Positions 11,601 to 24,299 are shown, counted from the first letter of the stretch. The stretch: 64,000 nucleotides of DNA from Thunnus maccoyii (GCF_910596095.1 NC_056538.1:15734501-15798500), one strand, 5' to 3'. Numbers and translations: made by a program. The notes: a model not told the origin generated them from the letters alone.

Positions 11601-14600
11601 CAGCTGTTTGTGTAAAGACAAAAATAAATCATTTGGTAGAAAAATGCATCTATATTCAGTAAAGTATCAGTAAAAGTATAATTTTGGTTATCAATACAAT
11701 ATCCAATAAGTAATGGCTTATTGGGCTTTTCAGTGTTTATCAGTCAGCTATGTGTCACCTTATTTGAGTGTTCAGTATTAAAGTTTCAGCTGGTTTGGCT
11801 GACTGTACAGCAGCAAATGTTTTCTTGTGAATTTTTTCTTCAACTATTACAAAACTACTGCAAGACTGTAACATCAAACATTAACTGAAATATTTTTTTT
11901 TTTTAAAAACCTCCTTCCTGTCACTTAACATTTTTGACGTCACCCAAAGAAAAAAAAAGGAAAGAAAAAAGACTCAGTACTTGCTCTCTCACTAGCAACC
12001 AGCACCACAGCGTTGGTGTTTGATCCTAATGTTTCCTTACAGGGCAAAACAGCATGAACTCTGCTGGGAAATTACATCTACACTATTTCAAACTGCATCT
12101 CTCCAACTTCTGACAGCAGGAAAATTGGATTTTGTGAAGAAGAGGCATGTGTATGTATCTGTGTGTGTGTGTGTGTGCGAGTGAGAGACATATGTGTTTG
12201 TATGTGATGTGAGAGAGCTATGTACATGCAACATAAGCAAATGAATTAGATCTTTCCCTGAAACTAAAACTGAAATCTCCATCTTACACACACACACACA
12301 CACAACAGACAGGACTGCGCTGTTCCCATCTGAGGAGTATTAGCCAATCAATGAAACCAGTGGAATGTGACTAAATCGATGGTGATGCTGGCAGCTGCTC
12401 ACACACACACACACACACACACACCTATGGGCATTATTTATTCTCTCTCTGACTTTAGCAAACATAAACAAGCTCAATAAACCTGGAAAGTGCAACTCTT
12501 ATTTTAAATACATAATTACAGGCAACCAATTCAAGTTAAAGTGCCCTGTCGAGCTTTCTTGTAAACAAAGTTTCTGTTTACATTCAGCATTTCTCACCAA
12601 AATCCAATGCTTGTATCCTTGAGGTCTGACAGATGTGCATTTCTTTCCTCATGAAACCTTTGCAAAGCTGATTTTTCTTAAAAGTTTGAAATCTGCACTG
12701 TTTACACCCATGTTTACTTGCTAGCAGGCTTCTTCTTCTCTGCCTTTGTTGGTGCATTGCTTCACACTTAATGCATTTACTTTTTGGTGGAACTGAAATG
12801 AATCAAATCAAGTTAATCAAATGGAGTGGAGCCTTTTTGATGCAATGATTCTTTACCGCAAAGAATCCGAACCAAATCAAATTACTGTTACATCCACAGA
12901 TTCACAGAATGCTACAAAATACACAGTATGTGACACAGTCCTACTGAGAGTCGAAAGCTCAGACAAAAAAAAATACACTGCACTCACACACACATGCTGT
13001 CTGCCGGTCTGTGTGTGTGTGACAGATGCTGTGACAGATGACATGCGAGTGCTAATAGAGCCCCTGTGTTTCAGACAAGTAGGGACAGATGGGTGTTTCT
13101 CTACATCGGTCACCCTGCAGAGACTGAACTAGCATCCCAGCACCCGCTGTTTAAAGGAAAAAGCGCATCTCTTCTGTTCATTCATCTGCATGCTCCATGC
13201 TGCATTAACAGGAATACCACAGAGGGCGAGAGAGTATGATGATGATGTGTGCGTCAGAGAGCGAGAGAGAGAGAGAGAAAAGAATGAGATGTAGCAAGCA
13301 AGGTGACAAAATGTTCTCCGTAAAGGACACAAGATAGGAAACATACTGTTTTGGACACACACACACACACACACACACATGCACACACTCATCTTGGAGT
13401 GCTGTGCCCCATGGGACAGCGGTCAGTGAAGTGACACTTAATTTGATTGATCCAATGCAGACACAGAAAGAAAAACAAGTGTCTGGAAAAACACTTTATT
13501 TCCATTTACGTGTAGCCATTTATCTGCTGTATTGGTGTTTTTAAGATCATCACTTTTTATCTTTAAATGTTTAACTGTCATTTTTAATTATAGATGAATA
13601 GACATTGAGGTCTATTGGTCAATAATGGCTTGATTGCTGATTGATTTACTGACCCACATTTATATGGCGAGTATTTTTCTGTTCCACGTTTTGCCACATC
13701 GTCCACAGATTGTTCACTAGAGTTTGTGAAAACGTTAGAGGCCTAAACTAAACAGATCCTGACTGAGTGACGTCATACCTTTGCCCCCAGGCTCAGTGAC
13801 AGGATGGTGTCCTCGAAGGCAGAGTGAGTGTCCACATGAGGAGGAATACCTGCAAAAAGTAAAAACACACATGTAAAAGGAAAATAGGTCGACCAGTTGA
13901 AATACAGTAAGAATAAATAAGAAACTCGATAGCATTCTTGACATTTAATAATAAATTTGAGTTTATGTGATTGAGTTAAAATAACATAATTAATAGCAAC
14001 TCCGTTACCGAAGTCCTTATTTCAGCTCTAAAAAGGGATGCTAGTGCTCTAATTCTATTAACTTAAGAACCAAGGATTTTCAATCATCCTTCATCGGCAT
14101 GTTGGAAAGGTTCTGCTACCACCTTGTGGTAAAAATCAATAACATCTATTTGTGAGCTCCTTTAGTTTTTATTTAGTTTGAAACTGTGTCTGAAATACTC
14201 GACTTTTAGTTTTTCTATCTTTTATTTTATTTCCTTTAAACACATACAGTGTACCTACAACCTATGAAATAAATAAACTACCTCACATTACTCATACATC
14301 TGTATTTTTTATCTTTCAGTGCCTCTCGAGCCTCTCTTTAAACTCTCCAGCCCTGTGTGTGCTTAAAATCCCTCCAGCCCATATGATTAAACTCAATATG
14401 GTATTGATTAGGTATTGGCTGATCATGCTGAGAATCACTTCTTCCACCAAATATTGATTGTTGAACACACCCCCAAACCACCACCCAGGCGAAGACATTG
14501 ATATTTCTGTGAATTATTCATGCTTATAAACTATTTAATTTTTAACAGCACTGCATGTTTTTCGTATTCTGAACAGCTTTCTGCATTTGTGATCAATACT

Positions 14601-14807
14601 TCAAGCAATATCAAAGGTTTGATTTCAGCTAGTTTCACCATATGTGATAACACAAGTCAGGAGAGTGTGACAGAACAAAGGTATGACTGGAATAACAAAC
14701 CCTGTCCAGACTCATACTGGTTGACAGTCAGCTGGTCTGGCATGATCTCCATGTGTCCGTTCTTCACACACCGCTGCAGAACAGACTGACACTCCTCAGG
14801 TAGACCT

Positions 14808-14885
<78 letters not shown>

Positions 14886-17800
14886 ACACGCTAAGCTCCT
14901 CTGTTTTTTTGAATTTTATATCAATATATCAATTTACTTTCTCCTCCACTATTACAATGTCCGACCGTCATGACCTAGTATATAATGGCACGCTGAGCTA
15001 TTAAATACTGAAAGGTCACCATGCAGAGCTGAAAACAGAAATGTTGAGATATGTAGCATTAAAAAATCTCAGTCTCTGCTGAATAATAAGCAATACAACT
15101 TGTACTATTTCTGATTTTTGGCAACTTTTTGGCAAACTGTGTCCCAATGTCATACAGTAGGATGATCATCAGTGAGTAAAATGTTATTTGAAGTGATAGG
15201 AATGACGACCAAAACTATGAAAATCAGAAACACAAAAACAAATATTTCTTGTCCAGGTGCGGAGTCCCAAAAAATTGTAGGTGAAGTCAAAACTATGAAA
15301 AAAAATGCAACTCATAAAGCCAAAAAATACTCACCTGCAGGTAACGGCTTGTCTTTGTCCACATTGTTGTTGTCATAGCGAAATTCAAAACCATAATGTT
15401 TGACTCTTCTGTGCTTCAGAGCTTTTTGAGCTAAAAGACATTAGATCAATCAATTAGTTGGCTAATCAGCCAAAAGATCGATAAGATCGTGTTCTTATAT
15501 GTGTATCATATAGAACAGCTTTGTACGACAACATGATGAAAAATAACTATTCATAATTCATTAAGACTTGCATCGAGTGTTCTAGTGCATAAATTTACTA
15601 CAATTACTATACTTTTTTCAATCTAACTGTAATTTTGAGAATATTTTATCCTTCAAACTAGTTTTTAATCAATATTGTATAATCTATAAGACTTACTGTA
15701 GGTTTATAATCAACACTCTGGGTGAAAATAAAGACGAGTTCCTGCATAGCAGCTTAAGATGCAACACAACAACCACACACATGCTCATAAAACACAATAT
15801 GCAGCCCCTCACCAGTGACATCATCATCAGTGTGCGACCAGTCTACAGCGGCGAGCAGCAGAGCCTCTTCCTCTGGAGACACAAAGTCTTCCACCAACAC
15901 TAACCCCTCTGGCAGAGGGACAGACGCCTCCTTTTCACAGGTTACTGCATACACACACGTACAGTAGAAACAATGAGGCTCACTCTACTGGCTATAAAAA
16001 CATGTGGAAGATATGATTTGTGGAGCACATGGTTGACAAGTGAGATAAACAATATGTTTCAAACAAGCATAGCGCTTGTATGTGTGCAAATGTTTAAGAC
16101 GAGTACCTGAGTCGACAAAAATGAGATAGAGAGTGACACTGTTCTCTCCACATTGCAGCTTTTGGCCATTAAGCTGGACATGGGCTTTCCGAGCAGTTTC
16201 CTCTGATCTGCAGACAGAACAATGATATCCACAGTAAGAGTCAATGCCTGCACCAGATAGAAAAACGATCCCAAAGATGTAACGTATTGTTCATGCAGCA
16301 CCTGTACCTGTACGTGACAAAAGCATAGGGCTTGTAAGGGGGCATAACCAGAGTCTCCACCTCTCCCATCTCTTTCAGCACAGCGGAGAGCTCCTCACGA
16401 CCGACGCCGTTCCCCAGGCCGCCGTTAGCCACCACCAAACTCTGCAGAGGAGACAGAACAGTAGACTTGTTGTTTATCAGACTGGTTGCATTAAAGGACA
16501 ATTTTTCAAGTCTGTCAGGTGCCCAGATGAACACTGAAATAGGGTTATTTTGCCATAAAGTAGATTTGATTTATTGATTAGAACAGTGTGCAGTTTTAAA
16601 CATTAAAGATGCACTGCACCGGAGTTAGCTCAAAGCTAATTTGCATCCGTAGTCCCCCACAATCAAAACATACAACAGCACAACAACAAACAGTACCAAG
16701 CAAAAAAAAAAAAAAAAAAACACATAGAACACACCATACAAAATACAAAGCTACACACAACAGCAAATCACATACACCCACAATGTCAGTTAGAAATTAA
16801 TAATGTAAACTTGGCAAATTAAAAGCAAGACTAACCATCCCTTCATAATGGACTTACAATGTAAGTGATGGGGGCCAAAATCCACAAGACTCCTTCTGTG
16901 CAAAAATGTATTTAAGTTTATCTGAAGCTTATATGAGGCTTCAGCAGTCTGAGTTAGTCATATCAAGTGGATATCTGCCACATGTACTTCTTTTTAGCAT
17001 CAAATTCCCTCTTTGTGTTTCCCTGTTGAGCTGCGTTGGGAGTATAGCAACAAAAACAGGGACTTTGGCACTGAAACGTTGAAACATATGTACTTAATTT
17101 CACTAATAACGCTTATTTTTAAATGCATTTTTGCACAAAATGATTTTGGCCACCATCACCTACATTGAAAGCACATTTGAAGGGGATCTTTTAAAAACCA
17201 GTGTGAACAGGAGGAATGATCACAGCATGGAAAACTTGACTGTTGTTTTAAGACAGACTTGAAAACTTGCGAACCTGTCCTTTAAGTTCATTGCGTTAAG
17301 TCCTGCACCACCAGAATGAGCAGCTTCTTCCCCTTTCTGTCAGACTGCTGAACACCTAACAGCCTCCATAGTCACATAAACAATGTCTTGTGTTTTTGTC
17401 TTGATGGTTTTTAGTTTTAGTCAGACGTTGATGATGACAAGCTGTAAACAAATAAACTTGACTGTAACCAAGCCCTTATTATTTCCTAATACTGACTCAA
17501 CAAAGTCCAAGAACCACATACTAACTTTACAGACAACACTTTGTTGATCCCAGTGGGGGGAATTCAGGTGTTACAGCAGCTGGGAAAAAGTCTTGGAATA
17601 AATATACTAGTGCTGCAACTAATGATTATTTTGAGTATCAATTAATCTGTTGATTATTTTCTCGATTAGCCGATTAGTTGTTTGGTCCATGAGATGTCAG
17701 AAAATGGTGAAAAATGTTGATCACGGTTTCCCAAAGCCCAAGGTCTTTAAATGTCTTGTTTTGTCCACAATCCAAAGTTTTCAGTTTACTATCATAGAGG

Positions 17801-18458
17801 AGTAAAGAAACCAGAAAATACCCACGCTTGAGAAGCTGAAATCAGAGATTTTGGAATTTTTTTCTTTAAAAAAAAATGACTCAAAAGATTAATAGATTAT
17901 TAAAATATTCGGCGGTTAATTTAATTGTTGGCAACTAAAAGAAAAAGCATACAATGCAGATTTTTATATAGTATTTCTTCCTTTGCTGCCTTCTTTTGAC
18001 CCTGATTTCTAACTTCCATGTTGACTTGTTTACGGTCGGCGTTGTTTTATTTAATGTCTTTTAGGATAAATTACAACAATATATGACTGAAATCACAAGT
18101 TGCAAGCAGATATTAAAGCAATGACTGATCATTTGACTGTGTTTTAAGTAGCTGTCTAGCGTGTCTTCTTTTTTAAACTAGCAGTCAACTAACATGAGCT
18201 GAAAAGACAACCTAAATGCGTATTTTGTTTACGTTCATGTTAGAGGAAGGTACATGTGAGCTAGCTTTCTTCACGATCAGCTGCAACTTCCTGTTTATAA
18301 ACGTCATTGTTCTGCGTCACCTTGGTCGGCTGCGATGTCGTACTGATGCCTTCATGTTTCAGCAAAGTGTGACTAGCTTTTATTTGTTTTCGAAGAACTT
18401 TCTTCTCCTCTTTATTCCTCCTGACAACGTTGGTGGTGTTTTCCACGCTTGAATTCAT
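5683..18458 (-). CDS. ALKBH8: ALKBH8, tRNA wobble-uridine methyltransferase/hydroxylase (12 coding exons, complete)
   Basis: Exons are 18458-18321, 16441-16308, 16207-16107, 15944-15813, 15430-15335, 14805-14701, 13849-13779, 11411-11305, 10946-10786, 9621-9341, 6986-6837 and 6387-5683. Phases join exactly, giving 726 residues against 664 in human. Order: basic N-terminus (1-46); RRM (about 47-125); AlkB domain with iron ligands H240/D242 ('IPPHVDTH') and H294 ('RYLWTHG') and 2-oxoglutarate arginines R333/R339; Cys346, 348 and 354 at the spacing of the human zinc site; SAM motif DVGCGNG at 425-431; C-terminal [11 protein letters not shown]. Family knowledge: with TRMT112 it forms mcm5U at tRNA wobble position 34, and the AlkB part hydroxylates it in tRNA-Gly(UCC); this supports selenoprotein decoding. 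Exon 12 carries a Gly/Glu/Lys/Ser-rich insert that explains most of the extra length. The start was chosen by match to the human N-terminus; an upstream in-frame ATG lies inside a repeat. Confidence 0.95.
8360..8520. repeat. Teleost dispersed repeat fragment ('ttaaaggaatagttc' type) in ALKBH8 intron 10
   Basis: Begins 'ttaaaggaatagttcaaaa' and continues with 'agtgagatgaaaat', matching a repeat I recognise as abundant in percomorph genomes. A more complete copy in reverse orientation lies at 9840-10185. Probably non-autonomous; superfamily not assigned. Confidence 0.5.
9840..10185 (-). repeat. Teleost dispersed repeat copy in ALKBH8 intron 9
   Basis: On the minus strand it contains 'gagagttagatgagaagg', 'ttgataccactcacatg' and 'gcttagcttagcataaag', all typical of the same fish repeat as the 8360-8520 fragment. 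Related words occur at 22215-22290. No coding content. Confidence 0.55.
12284..12423. repeat. Two (CA)n microsatellites in ALKBH8 intron 8
   Basis: Short pure (CA)n tracts at about 12286-12303 and 12401-12423; a (GT)n tract lies at about 12162-12176. Intron 8 also carries (GA)n at 13257-13278 and (CA)n at about 13357-13378. Confidence 0.9.
14810..14889. repeat. (CA)34 microsatellite abutting the ALKBH8 exon 6 acceptor
   Basis: 34 uninterrupted CA units at 14811-14878, then AA and a few more units. In the ALKBH8 transcript this is (UG)34 directly followed by UCCAG and exon 6, so it stands where the polypyrimidine tract should be. Confidence 0.95.
16838..17290. repeat. Hairpin-forming teleost repeat (MITE-like) in ALKBH8 intron 1
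   Basis: Left arm 'aatgtaagtgatgggggcc' (about 16858-16876) pairs with right arm 'ggccaccatcacctacatt' (about 17148-17166). The outer flanks 'cccttc' and 'gaagggg' also pair. The unit between, with 'gaggcttcagcagtctgag', matches a common percomorph repeat. No protein coding. Confidence 0.65.
17607..17938 (+). mobile_element. hAT-like MITE copy in ALKBH8 intron 1
   Basis: Starts 'tagtgctgcaactaatgat' and carries the family's 'gatgtcagaaaatggtgaaa' core and 'cgattagccgattagttg'; truncated before the right terminal repeat. Same family as the intact copy at 41354-41537. Confidence 0.65.
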
Positions 18459-18503
18459 GGTACGTCTTCTTATTTCGTCCGGGTGCAACAAGGGAATACC
18501 GGT

Positions 18504-18846
18504 AGTTAGGGCCGGTGTTACACCGTATTTTGGTGACCGATCAGATTCTGTCACCTGCAGTGTTGAAAGAGGTACCCAGAGCCTTTGCTGAAGTAAAAGT
18601 AGTCTATCAATACCACAATGTAAAAATACTTCATTACAAGTAAAAATTCTGCAGTATTACAAGCTAAATTTACTTAAAGTACTAAAATGCGGCCTTTGCA
18701 TTGACTCATCACTATTAATGATGTTTGTTAAATTTATTTAATATATCAGATACTTATACTTAAGTAAAGAATCAAAGTACTTCTTTCAACATTGCAGGTA
18801 ACAGAATCTGATGGGTCACCAAATACGGTGTAACACCGGCCCTGAC
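18504..18846. repeat. Long inverted repeat (MITE-like hairpin) at the ALKBH8 5' end
   Basis: About 75-base arms. Left arm has 'gggccggtgttacaccgtat' then 'tcagattctgt' and 'tgttgaaagaggtac'; right arm has 'gtacttctttcaaca', 'acagaatctga' and 'atacggtgtaacaccggccc'. The loop contains 'gtaaaaatacttcattacaa', typical of a common teleost repeat. The left arm begins 46 bases upstream of the ALKBH8 start codon. No target-site duplication could be made out. Confidence 0.75.
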
Positions 18847-20076
18847 TATGTTGTTGCCCAAGGTGAAATTTTAGATTGGATCTCCCTCATTCCCCCACCC
18901 CCCTCCCCAAAACAATAGTTCCTCCAGTCCTAGAACTTCAAAAATGAATTCACAATAAAATGAAGTGCAACAATGGTAGTCTTCCTCCAGCCCAGACAAT
19001 GTCCTCCCAGTCCTCCGGGCACAAAGGCAAGTGGGGGTCAAGGTGCCATTCATTGAGTGTTTGGTGACATGGCCTGAGCACATGAAGTTTGGTGGCTGTC
19101 GGGCGAAAACTGACTGACCAGTAAGGCTTTGAAAATCAAACCAGATGAAAACACATACAAGTCAATGGGGAAAAAGAAGGGAAACTAGATACAAGGAGCA
19201 CCCACACACACTGTGGTCAACTAACTACAGGTCTACCTCAGGCCTTCTTTTGCCTGAAGACCTGTTGTTGACCTGTGCTTGACAGGTCCAAATGGTTGCT
19301 GTAAAAAAGGCCTGTTCACCTTAATTTCATTCTGCATGATCCACTGTTCAAGTGTGCTCTGCATGCAGTGGGTTTTGGGACTGCTTTGTTACTCAGTAGT
19401 AGGCCTCAAGGTCACATTGTAACACTTTTTGCTCTTTTTGCCTTGCATGGGACATACGGTTATTTATTTCCTACTGTATAATATTCCAGCAGGGACATAT
19501 TGTTTTGCTGGTGGTATGTATCTATAACATAAAGCTAATAATAGGATTACTCTAGTTGTTTTTGTTTGAGTGGTCCTTCCGTTTTCTGTTCTGAAATACC
19601 CATCTAGTATCCAAACCTTACTGATGGTGTTGTGGCCTGTTGCTCCATTATATAGGAACTAAACCACAATGGCAAATCCATGCTGCATGCCTGCCTAATC
19701 TCCCAACAAAAGACAGACAAAACTGCTCCAGGGATCACTATAGGCCCCGCTAACTTGATACTAAGGGATAAAATGTAACTATATAGGGTGGCTATCCTGG
19801 GGAGCCATCATCATCCATCATCAGACTCCACTCAGTTTTTGGCAATTGAGGATAATCTTGTATTACCCAAGAATGAAAACATATTATTACAAGAGGCAGA
19901 TCAGAAACAACATTCTTGCATGTTGCTAAATTATAAATGATGAATTCTATGTATCAGTTTGTCTTTGGTGCAATGTCTGCTGTGGTTGCTGCACTCTGCG
20001 TCCTCTCTCAAAGGAGCCAATTAGTTCAGATCCTACATTTGAATTCCCCCACAGCCAGATTAATGACTCTAGAGCC

Positions 20077-20117
<41 letters not shown>

Positions 20118-22505
20118 TGTGTGTGTTCCAGCATGAGCGTGCACGTCATAGTATGTGTTTGTGAGTGTGAAACATTTTTTGGATGTGCATCCGTGTGTGC
20201 GTGCGCGTGCATTTATATACGGGTGTGTTGTGTAATGAAGCCCTCACCTGTCCTCAGCCATCTCAGTAATTACAGCGCCAGGCTGAGCTGGCCAGTGGGA
20301 ACCCTTCGTTGTCTTAACAGCACGCTCAGTTTAGTCTACAAAACAACAGCTGGTCAGACAGGAGAGCACACGGCTGCCCTCGACTCCATGATAACAACAC
20401 CCTGCTCCATCCTGTTTTTCAAAACAGTCTAATAAAATCGACACTCTCTTTTATGAGCATTGGAAGATAACCTTAAAAATTGGACATGGAATGCGATGAT
20501 TTAATGGGCAGTTCAACTCCTATTTTCGTCTATGTTATGACAGTGTAAATTAATTACTGCTGGCTAGTTTTTTTGCAATTAATCACCTTGAGTCAACTTG
20601 AGTCCAAACTTGTTGTTAAAAAATGTCTTAGAAATACTGTAGTTGAGAAAACAATCTCACCATGTAGTCCATTTAGTCACTGATGAATGATCTGCTTGTG
20701 ACATGATTTAAAGATCCACACCAACTGCTGTTTCCAAAGTCAAGAATGAACTTTGAACTTTTATTATTAAATATAATGCTTAGATATTTGTGTCAGTGTT
20801 CTACCAAATGTCACTTGTCATGGTTATGAACCGGAGATTAGGCAGTTATTTTCATTTCCAGAACTCAAGGGCAGCTTCACCTCAAACATCAGCCAAGCTT
20901 TGAAAAAGCAGCGTAATGGTGAGAACTGCAGTGGAACCAATCGTGTACCCTGAGGCATACCATCACCCTTTGAAATGCCAGGCCAGTAGCCAGAGGCCAA
21001 AATGCTGCTGCTGCTGCTGCTGGCATCTTTGTATTCTAATTAGTTGGAGCCTGCAGGACGGAGATGGGCAGATACAGAAACCAGATCCTGCTTTTTAAAA
21101 TAGATCTCTACCGCTCTTGGTGTAAGCAGATATCCGCCTGTTCTTGGAGAAAGATGAGTCATTTAAAAATGAGGTGATGAAACAAGCAGGTAAAAGTGCA
21201 GAAATGTGTAAGCCAAAATTGCAACAACTGTTTTTCCATAGCAAGAGGAAGATGAAATGTCATATATAACTTGATGTATCATAATTGGAAAAGACAGAAC
21301 ATAACACAGTGGATGATTAGACAAAGTTGATGAGATACAGCAAACAGCATTAGGTATTGTATCGGTTAAAACTAAAGGGACTAAAGATGCTGTATAGATG
21401 TGGGTAGGAGAGTAAGAAACTAATATATTTCTGCAATCTGTTTGTTGTTTGACAGATGTTTACCTACAAACAATCATGTGTTCAACAAATCTCAGTATAC
21501 TAGTTTACTCTTCTGACATCTTTTCAGGGGATGAAACATCATGAATATTTGTGCTACTTTAGATGATTTAATTCAAATAGGAAATAAAGTTCACCTTGAA
21601 CCTTTCATGGTGTAAAGCTTGTATGTAGTCAACAATTTGCTTCCCACAGATAGTAACAACAGAGGACATATCTTATTCAAAGACAGGGCAGCAGAGACAA
21701 TGGTGGAAGTTTCTGGCAACAGATCTATGTTCAAACAAAATATATCAACTGGCCAAAATATCAACAGGGCTGAGAGCTGTGTTTAGAGATCCATCTGGAA
21801 TGTGTGTATCATCTCTGTCAGGATGAGAGTCAGCTGAGGTGAATTCCTGTCTCTCTTCCAATCACTGTTGCTGTAGTGGAAAAAGATTTAGACACCAAAG
21901 CTGTGGGCTAAATAATTTTTCAGTGCCAGCTATTTGCAGACTAATATGCAGGGTAAACCGCAGGACAACTGGTGTTTATTGAATAAAGAGAACACGTTCA
22001 GCACAGCACATTTCTGCATCAAATCAGGTGTTTTACCTATGCTGTTTCTATCACTGCAATAGTAGTAGTTAGTTGTATCTGTATATGTAAATGATCACTT
22101 TTGGATTGCAGGCACGGCTGGGCTGAATTCAATGTTTTAGCTTTAAAATATGTCGTAATGAATAACTTCTGTGCTTTCACAGAAACGTACTCATTTTCCG
22201 AGGTTGTGCTTTCCAGTGTTTATGCTAAGCTAAGCTATATGTGTCCCGGCTCTAGCCTAACTTTTAGGGTATATGATAGTGTTAAATCATTGCCATTAAA
22301 ATAGGACTTACTGACCCGTTAATGACTCCCTACATATGTATTTGAGTTTAGGATGTAACATTTTTCTTCAGGCTGTAAATAACTTGATTTGATTTTTCAC
22401 TGTCATTCTTTATTTTACTTTTGCCATGAAACTCACAACTAGCAAGCATGAAACTGCAATCCAACTAGCTTTTATTTGATAAGAAACAGTAGTGTTATTC
22501 CCCCC

Positions 22506-22508
<3 letters not shown>

Positions 22509-22551
<43 letters not shown>

Positions 22552-22669
22552 GCACACACACTCACACGCACAGCGTCCCAGAATGTGTGGTATGGTGTCT
22601 CTAAGGCCTTGTTGACACCCCTCTGTCTCTCCACTGATTTAGAGGGCAGCACTTAAACACACACATACA

Positions 22670-22735
<66 letters not shown>
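22509..22735. repeat. Pair of (CA)n microsatellites
   Basis: (CA)n at about 22509-22545 and 22672-22733, separated by about 125 bases of unique sequence. Confidence 0.95.
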
Positions 22736-23194
22736 CTGTCAGAGTGGGACGTGGTCCACCTCGCACAAAGATGCCTGCACACCTCACCCTGCTTTATTCA
22801 ATCACCCCAGCACTGGAGCTCCATGACAATGGGAATCCCTGGGTCAAATAGATATCTGTCTGAGGCTGGCAGAGGAGCAGGGTGATGAAGTGGGAGCCGT
22901 TTTGATCTGTTAAGTCTTCTTGGAATGACCTTGGAATCCTGTAATGGAAAAGTTCAAGAGAGCCGTGCTCGTACACAATTTGTCCTGCTGTGACCCCTCT
23001 GTGTGCATGGGGGAAAGTGTGTGTGAAGAGGGGGTTTAGCACCAGTTCAGAGATAACACTGTTCTACGCAGCTGTCAAGTGTGAGATGAGCTGAGAGGTT
23101 CACTGTGGTGAAGTGTCAGAATCAGTTTCTTAGAATCAGTATAACATAATGTAAAAAAAGAAAAACAGGTGCACACGAAACACCTTTTAATTTA

Positions 23195-23290
23195 CACTTA
23201 GTTGCCAAGTTATTAGGTACACCTCGCTAAACTAATGCCATCTCAGAGGTGTCTCTGATAATACACCTCTCAGTATAACAATGCAACTCA
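23195..23290. repeat. Dispersed repeat fragment ('ttattaggtacacc' type)
   Basis: Contains 'ccaagttattaggtacacc', a word I recognise from a frequent fish interspersed repeat. Short and without visible ends; classification open. Confidence 0.4.
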
Positions 23291-24289
23291 ACAGCACCAC
23301 AAACTACACAAAATGATGTTTGGCAGAGACTGCAACATTCTGTATACAAGTAATTCATATGGGCAACGTTGACCAACTGTGGCTTTTCTCATACTTAAGA
23401 GCAAGAAAAAGCAAGTGCTGTATATTATTATACAGTACCTCCTTGCCTGCACTCCACAGAGGGGAACAGAATCTTGATTCTGCCCCCTTGTCTGCATCTG
23501 TTAATCCATTTGAATCTGTGTCAGTCGGGTGGGCAGCTCCTCTGTAACCTATACATCCTCTTGTTGTCACCCATGATTGGCAGTTGTCGTCCAGCAGCCA
23601 GGAAGAGTAGTGAAAGTAATGGAAGTGCAGTGGCAGACAGCATTTTATATCATGATACTGTTCTGACATTGTTATTTCAGAAAACGTCAAACAAAATTCC
23701 GAAAATTACATCAGCATCATCTCCCTTATTGAAAAAAACTTTCTTCAAAAGTTTAAGTACTAGACACAAGCACGCTTCACTGAAAAGTCCATTGTAAGTG
23801 TATGTGTGCTCGAGGCTTCAAGTTTCCTCATCACACCTCTGTACGTTGCCTATTGGACCACGATCGGTTAAAAACTAGTTGTGATGTCATAAATCATGCT
23901 CTTAGCCCCACCCCTTAAAATCAGATTTTCACTGAGCTCAGAGAAACTTTCCACTTCCAGCTGATGAATGTGAAAACAGCCTTCTAGTGTCACATACATC
24001 ATTCTGCACAGTGAACCTCAAACATCCACGTAGTGACGTAACAATAAGCAAAACACATTGTGGAGTGGATGGGGGGCTTTAAGGTTCAGACAGCTTGATG
24101 AATTGTGGCATTATCTCCATTTGCGTCATATGTTGCATTTTGGAGAGGTTGTTCTGTTATACTTCATTGCTCGAGTGCATATTTCTCCCCAGATACTTAG
24201 TGATACTGTTTCAGTTTCCTATATTAATCAAATGAGGCAAGTATTGAGTTTGGAACAACTGTAATCCACCTAGTATCTGCAATAATGTT

Positions 24290-24299
24290 TTATAAATAA
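24290..24299 (+). promoter_or_regulatory. Candidate SLN promoter: combined TATA / MEF2-type site
   Basis: 'ttataaataa' fits both a TATA box and the MEF2 consensus YTAWWWWTAR. It lies upstream of a (GA)n run and about 1 kb upstream of the sarcolipin coding exon. MEF2 sites are usual in striated-muscle genes, but AT-rich DNA produces such matches by chance, so this is a candidate only. Confidence 0.35.

Larger units (their letters stand above)
18459..24290. other. Intergenic region between ALKBH8 (5' end) and SLN
   Basis: No gene seen. Contains the 18504-18846 inverted repeat, a (GT)n tract at 20082-20113, (CTG)6 near 21004-21021, (CA)n tracts at 22509-22545 and 22672-22733, and a repeat fragment near 23195-23290. 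20240-20420 is unique-looking and GC-balanced and could be a conserved regulatory element. Confidence 0.6.

Noticed and set aside
13768-13775. TGACGTCA CRE palindrome near the ALKBH8 exon 7 donor
   Set aside because: It directly abuts the donor of an internal exon with no CpG island or start-site context; most likely chance.
14811-14889. Tandem repeat considered as a CRISPR-like or satellite array
   Set aside because: It is a simple dinucleotide microsatellite in a vertebrate intron; no repeat-spacer structure exists anywhere in the window.
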